Source of the DNA: Pempheris klunzingeri
Lineage: Eukaryota; Chordata; Actinopteri; Acropomatiformes; Pempheridae
DNA: 64,000 nucleotides
Reading direction: 5' to 3'
NCBI RefSeq assembly: GCF_042242105.1
Contig: NC_092035.1
Location: forward strand, 11,822,477-11,886,476
Part shown: piece after piece, positions 1 to 7,353 of the stretch
How positions within the stretch are numbered: the first letter of the stretch is position 1
Layout: the number at the start of each line of letters is the position of its first letter
The notes under the pieces: model-generated
Databases searched by the model: none
Told to the model about the DNA's origin: nothing
Seen by the model: only the letters and a program-made list of their open reading frames with translations
Translations under genes and position numbers: made by a program

Positions 1-46
1 GTACTTGGATGGGAGACCGCCTGGGAATACCAGGTGCTGTAAGCTT
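1..46 (+). rRNA. 5S rRNA gene 1, 3' part only (beta-like)
   Basis: Only gene positions 75-120 lie in the window. G82 is present, as in all cluster-closing genes, and spacer L1 follows, so it is the last gene of a cluster. Positions 12 and 56 are outside the window. Confidence 0.95.
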
Positions 47-49
47 TTT
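45..49 (+). terminator. Pol III T5 terminator (L and M5 type)
   Basis: Five T follow the GCTGTAAGC end of the gene. Genes before L and M5 spacers share this T5, which is enough for vertebrate Pol III. The equivalent site is at gene positions 119-123 in each such copy. Confidence 0.85.
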
Positions 50-63
50 CTCTTGTCTTTTGC

Positions 64-84
64 AGACAGCAGAGGGCGCTGTCT
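64..84 (+). promoter_or_regulatory. CTCF-like motif within an inverted repeat
   Basis: Positions 66-79 match 13 of 14 positions of the CTCF core consensus CCASYAGRKGGCRS, failing only the first C. The motif sits in AGACAGC-7 nt-GCTGTCT, a perfect 7-bp inverted repeat. It occurs at the same place in each L spacer. The short spacers have two further mismatches. Binding is inferred, not shown. Confidence 0.45.
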
Positions 85-487
85 CTGGACTTCACAACAA
101 AAGTTTTTCATGGTCCTATTCAGTGTTTGCATCCATTACTGACAAGCCTATGCTGTTCTCTGCTGGACTACACTGACATACAAAGCACATGAAGCTAACA
201 TTACACACACTCAACCTCCAACTATGCCAAACGACAAACAGGCCTTTTCAGTCAGTATCAATGAGAAACTGACACATTTGGTGCCCTTAATAGTCAAACA
301 TTAAACAAAAGTAACCACACTCTCCTCCTTTTTGGGGAACACATTTGTTGTTTTAACGATATCCTTGTTTTCTCCTACACTCTCAAAATAACAGCCCCAG
401 CCTCCTCACTGTAAAAGGGACCAATTTAGCAACTTTAACAAAAGACCTATTACTGAAGAGTGCTGTCCCAAACTACAGGTCAGCATC

Positions 488-494
488 TATAAAA
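488..494 (+). promoter_or_regulatory. TATA-like element at -31 of 5S genes
   Basis: TATAAAA lies at -31 to -25 before gene 2, and the same element precedes every complete gene at the same distance. Upstream TATA-like boxes near -30 are known for teleost 5S genes and help place TFIIIB. Base -1 is C in all copies seen. Base -10 is T in cluster-opening genes and in 40 of 57 closers, otherwise G. Confidence 0.8.
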
Positions 495-518
495 AGCCTC
501 TTTGTGAGTGACACTCTC

Positions 519-638
519 GCTTACGGCCATACCACCCTGAACAAGCCCGATCTCGTCCGATCTCGGAAGCCAAGCAGGGTCGGGCCTGGTTAGTACTTGC
601 ATGGGAGACCGCCTGGGAATACCAGGTGCTGTAAGCTT
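519..638 (+). rRNA. 5S rRNA gene 2 (alpha; reference copy)
   Basis: This 120-nt RNA belongs to the large ribosomal subunit, where it binds uL18 and uL5; free RNA binds TFIIIA. Positions 1-9 pair with 110-118 (helix I). The internal promoter is box A at 50-64, the intermediate element at 67-72 and box C at 80-97. Start and end follow helix I and the T-run. It is alpha type (T12, G56, C82). C82 replaces the near-universal G82 and would break the G82-C94 pair of helix IV, so whether alpha RNA is fully functional is open. Gene 1 of 4 in cluster 1; -10 is T; an M5 spacer follows with a T at 685 shared only with the next cluster. Confidence 0.97.
568..615 (+). promoter_or_regulatory. 5S internal control region (box A, IE, box C)
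   Basis: By homology with the Xenopus 5S gene, box A is 568-582, the intermediate element 585-590 and box C 598-615. TFIIIA binds box C and IE, and TFIIIC then joins. Alpha and beta differ inside box A (G56 or A56) and inside box C (C82 or G82). The region repeats in each complete gene. Confidence 0.85.
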
Positions 639-792
639 TTTCTCTTCTCTTTTGCAGACAGCAGAAGGTGCTGCTGCTTCACAGTAGACGGACAAGACGT
701 TTGACCTTTGAACTCCTGTTTTGGTGAAGTTCATTCACTGCTTTTTCTACAGGTCAGCATCTATAAAAAGCCTCTTTGTGAGGGACACTCTC
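639..792 (+). repeat. M5 spacer, reference (154 bp)
   Basis: A TTTCTCTTCTCTTTTGCAG tract, the inverted repeat CAGCAG-6 nt-CTGCTG, then sequence leading to a second TTTTTCTACAG tract and the next promoter (-10 G). There are 36 such spacers, nearly always after the first gene of a cluster. This copy has T at 685, normally G. Confidence 0.9.
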
Positions 793-912
793 GCTTACGG
801 CCATACCACCCTGAACAAGCCCGATCTCGTCCGATCTCGGAAGCCAAGCAGGGTCGGGCCTGGTTAGTACTTGCATGGGAGACCGCCTGGGAATACCAGG
901 TGCTGTAAGCTT
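793..912 (+). rRNA. 5S rRNA gene 3 (alpha)
   Basis: Alpha type, -10 G, gene 2 of 4 in cluster 1. An S spacer follows. Confidence 0.96.
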
Positions 913-914
913 TT
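911..914 (+). terminator. Pol III T4 terminator (S type)
   Basis: Four T then GCAG. The 13-bp shorter S spacer leaves exactly T4, the usual minimum for Pol III. Same in all genes followed by S. Confidence 0.8.
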
Positions 915-1053
915 GCAGACAGCAGAAGGTGCTGCTGCTTCACAGGAGACGGACAAGACGTTTGACCTTTGAACTCCTGTTTTGCTGAAGTTCATTCACT
1001 GCTTTTTCTACAGGTCAGCATCTATAAAAAGCCTCTTTGTGAGGGACACTCTC
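913..1053 (+). repeat. S spacer, reference (141 bp)
   Basis: Identical in plan to M5 but lacking 13 bp of the pyrimidine tract, so the gene runs directly into TTTTGCAG. 57 copies. This copy has TTTTGCTGAAG instead of TTTTGGTGAAG, a variant found in 11 S spacers, ten of which lead to a gene followed by M3. Confidence 0.9.
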
Positions 1054-1173
1054 GCTTACGGCCATACCACCCTGAACAAGCCCGATCTCGTCCGATCTCG
1101 GAAGCCAAGCAGGGTCGGGCCTGGTTAGTACTTGCATGGGAGACCGCCTGGGAATACCAGGTGCTGTAAGCTT
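1054..1173 (+). rRNA. 5S rRNA gene 4 (alpha)
   Basis: Alpha type, -10 G, gene 3 of 4 in cluster 1. An M3 spacer follows, so the terminator is only T3. Confidence 0.96.
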
Positions 1174-1188
1174 TGTCTCTTCTCTTTT
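1172..1188 (+). terminator. Weak T3 terminator with backup T4 (M3 type)
   Basis: The gene ends in TTTG (1172-1174) rather than TTTTT. The next T-run is TTTT at 1185-1188. Read-through would lengthen the RNA by about 14-15 nt. The arrangement is shared by all 18 genes before M3 spacers. Confidence 0.6.
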
Positions 1189-1327
1189 GCAGACAGCAGA
1201 AGGTGCTGCTGCTTCACAGGAGACGGACAAGACGTTTGACCTTTGAACTCCTGTTTTGGTGAAGTTCATTCACTGCTTTTTCTACAGGTCAGCATCTATA
1301 AAAAGCCTCTTTGTGAGGGACACTCTC
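1174..1327 (+). repeat. M3 spacer, reference (154 bp)
   Basis: Same length and plan as M5 but with a T-to-G change that cuts the first T-run to three. 18 copies, found mostly just before the cluster-closing gene. Confidence 0.9.
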
Positions 1328-1447
1328 GCTTACGGCCACACCACCCTGAACAAGCCCGATCTCGTCCGATCTCGGAAGCCAAACAGGGTCGGGCCTGGTT
1401 AGTACTTGGATGGGAGACCGCCTGGGAATACCAGGTGCTGTAAGCTT
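1328..1447 (+). rRNA. 5S rRNA gene 5 (beta; reference copy)
   Basis: Beta type: C12, A56, G82. G82 restores the conserved helix IV pair. A56 changes box A, and as I recall is also an oocyte-type base in Xenopus laevis 5S. It closes cluster 1 (gene 4 of 4), -10 is G, and L2 follows. Confidence 0.96.
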
Positions 1448-1919
1448 TTTCTCTTGTCTTTTGCAGACAGCAGAGGGCGCTGTCTCTGGACTTCACAACA
1501 AAAGTTTTTCATGGTCCTATTCAGTGTTTGCATCCATTACTGACAAGCCTATGCTGTTCTCTGCTGGACTACACTGACATACAAAGCACATGAAGCTAAC
1601 ATTACACACACTCAACCTCCAACTATGCCAAACGACAAACAGGCCTTTTCAGTCAGTATCAATGAGAAACTGACACATTTGGTGCCCTTAATAGTCAAAC
1701 ATTAAACAAAAGTAACCACACTCTCCTCCTTTTTGGGGAACACATTTGTTGTTTTAACGATATCCTTGTTTTCTCCTACACTCTCAAAATAACAGCCCCA
1801 GCCTCCTCACTGTAAAAGGGACCAATTTAGCAACTTTAACAAAAGACCTATTACTGAAGAGTGCTGTCCCAAACTACAGGTCAGCATCTATAAAAAGCCT
1901 CTTTGTGAGTGACACTCTC
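1448..1919 (+). repeat. Long spacer L2
   Basis: Same as L1; no difference noticed. Confidence 0.9.
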
Positions 1920-2039
1920 GCTTACGGCCATACCACCCTGAACAAGCCCGATCTCGTCCGATCTCGGAAGCTAAGCAGGGTCGGGCCTGGTTAGTACTTG
2001 CATGGGAGACCGCCTGGGAATACCAGGTGCTGTAAGCTT
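1920..2039 (+). rRNA. 5S rRNA gene 6 (alpha, T53)
   Basis: Alpha type with T53, giving box A GCTAAGCAGG, the form usual in many vertebrate 5S genes. I saw T53 in no other copy. Opens cluster 2, -10 T, M5 follows with T at 2086. Confidence 0.96.
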
Positions 2040-2193
2040 TTTCTCTTCTCTTTTGCAGACAGCAGAAGGTGCTGCTGCTTCACAGTAGACGGACAAGACG
2101 TTTGACCTTTGAACTCCTGTTTTGGTGAAGTTCATTCACTGCTTTTTCTACAGGTCAGCATCTATAAAAAGCCTCTTTGTGAGGGACACTCTC

Positions 2194-2313
2194 GCTTACG
2201 GCCATACCACCCTGAACAAGCCCGATCTCGTCCGATCTCGGAAGCCAAGCAGGGTCGGGCCTGGTTAGTACTTGGATGGGAGACCGCCTGGGAATACCAG
2301 GTGCTGTAAGCTT
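2194..2313 (+). rRNA. 5S rRNA gene 7 (mixed T12/G56/G82)
   Basis: Alpha front with beta G82, closest to the general vertebrate sequence. Gene 2 of 4 in cluster 2, -10 G, S follows (with GCTGAAG). Confidence 0.96.
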
Positions 2314-2454
2314 TTGCAGACAGCAGAAGGTGCTGCTGCTTCACAGGAGACGGACAAGACGTTTGACCTTTGAACTCCTGTTTTGCTGAAGTTCATTCAC
2401 TGCTTTTTCTACAGGTCAGCATCTATAAAAAGCCTCTTTGTGAGGGACACTCTC

Positions 2455-2574
2455 GCTTACGGCCATACCACCCTGAACAAGCCCGATCTCGTCCGATCTC
2501 GGAAGCCAAGCAGGGTCGGGCCTGGTTAGTACTTGCATGGGAGACCGCCTGGGAATACCAGGTGCTGTAAGCTT
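2455..2574 (+). rRNA. 5S rRNA gene 8 (alpha)
   Basis: Alpha, -10 G, gene 3 of 4 in cluster 2. M3 spacer follows. Confidence 0.96.
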
Positions 2575-2728
2575 TGTCTCTTCTCTTTTGCAGACAGCAG
2601 AAGGTGCTGCTGCTTCACAGGAGACGGACAAGACGTTTGACCTTTGAACTCCTGTTTTGGTGAAGTTCATTCACTGCTTTTTCTACAGGTCAGCATCTAT
2701 AAAAAGCCTCTTTGTGAGGGACACTCTC

Positions 2729-2848
2729 GCTTACGGCCACACCACCCTGAACAAGCCCGATCTCGTCCGATCTCGGAAGCCAAACAGGGTCGGGCCTGGT
2801 TAGTACTTGGATGGGAGACCGCCTGGGAATACCAGGTGCTGTAAGCTT
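2729..2848 (+). rRNA. 5S rRNA gene 9 (beta)
   Basis: Beta, -10 G, closes cluster 2. Confidence 0.96.
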
Positions 2849-3320
2849 TTTCTCTTGTCTTTTGCAGACAGCAGAGGGCGCTGTCTCTGGACTTCACAAC
2901 AAAAGTTTTTCATGGTCCTATTCAGTGTTTGCATCCATTACTGACAAGCCTATGCTGTTCTCTGCTGGACTACACTGACATACAAAGCACATGAAGCTAA
3001 CATTACACACACTCAACCTCCAACTATGCCAAACGACAAACAGGCCTTTTCAGTCAGTATCAATGAGAAACTGACACATTTGGTGCCCTTAATAGTCAAA
3101 CATTAAACAAAAGTAACCACACTCTCCTCCTTTTTGGGGAACACATTTGTTGTTTTAACGATATCCTTGTTTTCTCCTACACTCTCAAAATAACAGCCCC
3201 AGCCTCCTCACTGTAAAAGGGACCAATTTAGCAACTTTAACAAAAGACCTATTACTGAAGAGTGCTGTCCCAAACTACAGGTCAGCATCTATAAAAAGCC
3301 TCTTTGTGAGTGACACTCTC
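2849..3320 (+). repeat. Long spacer L3
   Basis: No difference from L1 noticed. Confidence 0.9.
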
Positions 3321-3440
3321 GCTTACGGCCATACCACCCTGAACAAGCCCGATCTCGTCCGATCTCGGAAGCCAAGCAGGGTCGGGCCTGGTTAGTACTT
3401 GCATGGGAGACCGCCTGGGAATACCAGGTGCTGTAAGCTT
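3321..3440 (+). rRNA. 5S rRNA gene 10 (alpha)
   Basis: Alpha, -10 T, opens two-gene cluster 3. S follows. Confidence 0.96.
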
Positions 3441-3581
3441 TTGCAGACAGCAGAAGGTGCTGCTGCTTCACAGGAGACGGACAAGACGTTTGACCTTTGA
3501 ACTCCTGTTTTGGTGAAGTTCATTCACTGCTTTTTCTACAGGTCAGCATCTATAAAAAGCCTCTTTGTGAGTGACACTCTC

Positions 3582-3701
3582 GCTTACGGCCACACCACCC
3601 TGAACAAGCCCGATCTCGTCCGATCTCGGAAGCCAAACAGGGTCGGGCCTGGTTAGTACTTGGATGGGAGACCGCCTGGGAATACCAGGTGCTGTAAGCT
3701 T
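3582..3701 (+). rRNA. 5S rRNA gene 11 (beta)
   Basis: Beta, -10 T, closes cluster 3. Confidence 0.96.
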
Positions 3702-4173
3702 TTTCTCTTGTCTTTTGCAGACAGCAGAGGGCGCTGTCTCTGGACTTCACAACAAAAGTTTTTCATGGTCCTATTCAGTGTTTGCATCCATTACTGACAA
3801 GCCTATGCTGTTCTCTGCTGGACTACACTGACATACAAAGCACATGAAGCTAACATTACACACACTCAACCTCCAACTATGCCAAACGACAAACAGGCCT
3901 TTTCAGTCAGTATCAATGAGAAACTGACACATTTGGTGCCCTTAATAGTCAAACATTAAACAAAAGTAACCACACTCTCCTCCTTTTTGGGGAACACATT
4001 TGTTGTTTTAACGATATCCTTGTTTTCTCCTACACTCTCAAAATAACAGCCCCAGCCTCCTCACTGTAAAAGGGACCAATTTAGCAACTTTAACAAAAGA
4101 CCTATTACTGAAGAGTGCTGTCCCAAACTACAGGTCAGCATCTATAAAAAGCCTCTTTGTGAGTGACACTCTC
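3702..4173 (+). repeat. Long spacer L4
   Basis: No difference from L1 noticed. Confidence 0.9.
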
Positions 4174-4293
4174 GCTTACGGCCATACCACCCTGAACAAG
4201 CCCGATCTCGTCCGATCTCGGAAGCCAAGCAGGGTCGGGCCTGGTTAGTACTTGCATGGGAGACCGCCTGGGAATACCAGGTGCTGTAAGCTT
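4174..4293 (+). rRNA. 5S rRNA gene 12 (alpha)
   Basis: Alpha, -10 T, opens three-gene cluster 4. M5 follows. Confidence 0.96.
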
Positions 4294-4447
4294 TTTCTCT
4301 TCTCTTTTGCAGACAGCAGAAGGTGCTGCTGCTTCACAGGAGACGGACAAGACGTTTGACCTTTGAACTCCTGTTTTGGTGAAGTTCATTCACTGCTTTT
4401 TCTACAGGTCAGCATCTATAAAAAGCCTCTTTGTGAGGGACACTCTC

Positions 4448-4567
4448 GCTTACGGCCATACCACCCTGAACAAGCCCGATCTCGTCCGATCTCGGAAGCC
4501 AAGCAGGGTCGGGCCTGGTTAGTACTTGCATGGGAGACCGCCTGGGAATACCAGGTGCTGTAAGCTT
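4448..4567 (+). rRNA. 5S rRNA gene 13 (alpha)
   Basis: Alpha, -10 G, gene 2 of 3 in cluster 4. S follows. Confidence 0.96.
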
Positions 4568-4708
4568 TTGCAGACAGCAGAAGGTGCTGCTGCTTCACAG
4601 GAGACGGACAAGACGTTTGACCTTTGAACTCCTGTTTTGGTGAAGTTCATTCACTGCTTTTTCTACAGGTCAGCATCTATAAAAAGCCTCTTTGTGAGTG
4701 ACACTCTC

Positions 4709-4828
4709 GCTTACGGCCACACCACCCTGAACAAGCCCGATCTCGTCCGATCTCGGAAGCCAAACAGGGTCGGGCCTGGTTAGTACTTGGATGGGAGACC
4801 GCCTGGGAATACCAGGTGCTGTAAGCTT
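4709..4828 (+). rRNA. 5S rRNA gene 14 (beta)
   Basis: Beta, -10 T, closes cluster 4. Confidence 0.96.
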
Positions 4829-5300
4829 TTTCTCTTGTCTTTTGCAGACAGCAGAGGGCGCTGTCTCTGGACTTCACAACAAAAGTTTTTCATGGTCCTA
4901 TTCAGTGTTTGCATCCATTACTGACAAGCCTATGCTGTTCTCTGCTGGACTACACTGACATACAAAGCACATGAAGCTAACATTACACACACTCAACCTC
5001 CAACTATGCCAAACGACAAACAGGCCTTTTCAGTCAGTATCAATGAGAAACTGACACATTTGGTGCCCTTAATAGTCAAACATTAAACAAAAGTAACCAC
5101 ACTCTCCTCCTTTTTGGGGAACACATTTGTTGTTTTAACGATATCCTTGTTTTCTCCTACACTCTCAAAATAACAGCCCCAGCCTCCTCACTGTAAAAGG
5201 GACCAATTTAGCAACTTTAACAAAAGACCTATTACTGAAGAGTGCTGTCCCAAACTACAGGTCAGCATCTATAAAAAGCCTCTTTGTGAGTGACACTCTC
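4829..5300 (+). repeat. Long spacer L5
   Basis: No difference from L1 noticed. Confidence 0.9.
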
Positions 5301-5420
5301 GCTTACGGCCATACCACCCTGAACAAGCCCGATCTCGTCCGATCTCGGAAGCCAAGCAGGGTCGGGCCTGGTTAGTACTTGCATGGGAGACCGCCTGGGA
5401 ATACCAGGTGCTGTAAGCTT
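5301..5420 (+). rRNA. 5S rRNA gene 15 (alpha)
   Basis: Alpha, -10 T, opens four-gene cluster 5. M5 follows. Confidence 0.96.
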
Positions 5421-5574
5421 TTTCTCTTCTCTTTTGCAGACAGCAGAAGGTGCTGCTGCTTCACAGGAGACGGACAAGACGTTTGACCTTTGAACTCCTG
5501 TTTTGGTGAAGTTCATTCACTGCTTTTTCTACAGGTCAGCATCTATAAAAAGCCTCTTTGTGAGGGACACTCTC

Positions 5575-5694
5575 GCTTACGGCCATACCACCCTGAACAA
5601 GCCCGATCTCGTCCGATCTCGGAAGCCAAGCAGGGTCGGGCCTGGTTAGTACTTGCATGGGAGACCGCCTGGGAATACCAGGTGCTGTAAGCTT
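5575..5694 (+). rRNA. 5S rRNA gene 16 (alpha)
   Basis: Alpha, -10 G, gene 2 of 4 in cluster 5. S follows. Confidence 0.96.
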
Positions 5695-5835
5695 TTGCAG
5701 ACAGCAGAAGGTGCTGCTGCTTCACAGGAGACGGACAAGACGTTTGACCTTTGAACTCCTGTTTTGGTGAAGTTCATTCACTGCTTTTTCTACAGGTCAG
5801 CATCTATAAAAAGCCTCTTTGTGAGGGACACTCTC

Positions 5836-5955
5836 GCTTACGGCCATACCACCCTGAACAAGCCCGATCTCGTCCGATCTCGGAAGCCAAACAGGGTCGG
5901 GCCTGGTTAGTACTTGGATGGGAGACCGCCTGGGAATACCAGGTGCTGTAAGCTT
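5836..5955 (+). rRNA. 5S rRNA gene 17 (mixed T12/A56/G82)
   Basis: Alpha at 12 and beta at 56 and 82, which suggests a crossover or conversion edge between 12 and 56. Gene 3 of 4 in cluster 5, -10 G, S follows. Confidence 0.96.
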
Positions 5956-6096
5956 TTGCAGACAGCAGAAGGTGCTGCTGCTTCACAGGAGACGGACAAG
6001 ACGTTTGACCTTTGAACTCCTGTTTTGGTGAAGTTCATTCACTGCTTTTTCTACAGGTCAGCATCTATAAAAAGCCTCTTTGTGAGGGACACTCTC

Positions 6097-6216
6097 GCTT
6101 ATGGCCACACCACCCTGAACAAGCCCGATCTCGTCCGATCTCGGAAGCCAAACAGGGTCGGGCCTGGTTAGTACTTGGATGGGAGACCGCCTGGGAATAC
6201 CAGGTGCTGTAAGCTT
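6097..6216 (+). rRNA. 5S rRNA gene 18 (beta, C6T)
   Basis: Beta with C6T, which turns the C6-G113 pair of helix I into a U-G wobble, so structure is kept. -10 G, closes cluster 5. Confidence 0.95.
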
Positions 6217-6688
6217 TTTCTCTTGTCTTTTGCAGACAGCAGAGGGCGCTGTCTCTGGACTTCACAACAAAAGTTTTTCATGGTCCTATTCAGTGTTTGC
6301 ATCCATTACTGACAAGCCTATGCTGTTCTCTGCTGGACTACACTGACATACAAAGCACATGAAGCTAACATTACACACACTCAACCTCCAACTATGCCAA
6401 ACGACAAACAGGCCTTTTCAGTCAGTATCAATGAGAAACTGACACATTTGGTGCCCTTAATAGTCAAACATTAAACAAAAGTAACCACACTCTCCTCCTT
6501 TTTGGGGAACACATTTGTTGTTTTAACGATATCCTTGTTTTCTCCTACACTCTCAAAATAACAGCCCCAGCCTCCTCACTGTAAAAGGGACCAATTTAGC
6601 AACTTTAACAAAAGACCTATTACTGAAGAGTGCTGTCCCAAACTACAGGTCAGCATCTATAAAAAGCCTCTTTGTGAGTGACACTCTC
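6217..6688 (+). repeat. Long spacer L6
   Basis: No difference from L1 noticed. Confidence 0.9.
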
Positions 6689-6808
6689 GCTTACGGCCAT
6701 ACCACCCTGAACAAGCCCGATCTCGTCCGATCTCGGAAGCCAAGCAGGGTCGGGCCTGGTTAGTACTTGCATGGGAGACCGCCTGGGAATACCAGGTGCT
6801 GTAAGCTT
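6689..6808 (+). rRNA. 5S rRNA gene 19 (alpha)
   Basis: Alpha, -10 T, opens three-gene cluster 6. M5 follows. Confidence 0.96.
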
Positions 6809-6962
6809 TTTCTCTTCTCTTTTGCAGACAGCAGAAGGTGCTGCTGCTTCACAGGAGACGGACAAGACGTTTGACCTTTGAACTCCTGTTTTGGTGAAGT
6901 TCATTCACTGCTTTTTCTACAGGTCAGCATCTATAAAAAGCCTCTTTGTGAGGGACACTCTC

Positions 6963-7082
6963 GCTTACGGCCATACCACCCTGAACAAGCCCGATCTCGT
7001 CCGATCTCGGAAACCAAGCAGGGTCGGGCCTGGTTAGTACTTGCATGGGAGACCGCCTGGGAATACCAGGTGCTGTAAGCTT
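6963..7082 (+). rRNA. 5S rRNA gene 20 (alpha, G51A)
   Basis: Alpha with G51A in box A, -10 G, gene 2 of 3 in cluster 6. S follows. Confidence 0.95.
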
Positions 7083-7223
7083 TTGCAGACAGCAGAAGGT
7101 GCTGCTGCTTCACAGGAGACGGACAAGACGTTTGACCTTTGAACTCCTGTTTTGGTGAAGTTCATTCACTGCTTTTTCTACAGGTCAGCATCTATAAAAA
7201 GCCTCTTTGTGAGTGACACTCTC

Positions 7224-7353
7224 GCTTACGGCCACACCACCCTGAACAAGCCCGATCTCGCCCGATCTCGTCCGATCTCGGAAGCCAAACAGGGTCGGGC
7301 CTGGTTAGTACTTGGATGGGAGACCGCCTGGGAATACCAGGTGCTGTAAGCTT
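7224..7353 (+). rRNA. 5S rRNA gene 21 (beta, 10-nt insertion; possible pseudogene)
   Basis: 130 nt long. The decamer CCCGATCTCG (positions 28-37) is duplicated, giving three tandem near-copies instead of two. This lengthens the helix III / loop C arm and moves the internal promoter 10 bp away from the start and TATA element. Beta bases otherwise, -10 T, closes cluster 6. Confidence 0.9.

Larger units (their letters stand above)
47..518 (+). repeat. Long spacer L1 (472 bp)
   Basis: Reference copy of the long spacer. It holds a pyrimidine tract ending in TTGCAG (to about 65), a CTCF-like motif (66-79) inside a 7-bp inverted repeat (64-70 and 78-84), about 380 bp of unique AT-rich sequence with no gene I recognise, and the promoter of the next gene (TATA-like 488-494, -10 T). 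About the first 20 bp and the last 45 bp resemble the short spacers; the middle does not. Confidence 0.9.
519..1919 (+). repeat. 1401-bp unit, copy 1 of 2 (clusters 1)
   Basis: Cluster 1 plus L2 repeats as 1920-3320. The two share the private spacer T at 685 and 2086. Confidence 0.8.
1920..3320 (+). repeat. 1401-bp unit, copy 2 of 2 (cluster 2)
   Basis: Copy of 519-1919 with T53 in its first gene and G82 in its second, so later change or conversion has occurred. Confidence 0.8.

Noticed and set aside
126-132. Octamer-type (POU) site
   Set aside because: Only seven of eight bases match and no nearby PSE was seen; recorded only as part of the unknown L segment.
47-518. A tRNA, snRNA or other small RNA gene in the long spacer
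   Set aside because: No tRNA-type A and B box pair or snRNA core was seen; the only promoter found is the -31 element of the next 5S gene.
480-734. Repeated open frames of 60-103 codons on both strands
   Set aside because: They run across 5S genes and spacers, recur only because the DNA repeats, end or shift with single base changes, and resemble no protein I know.
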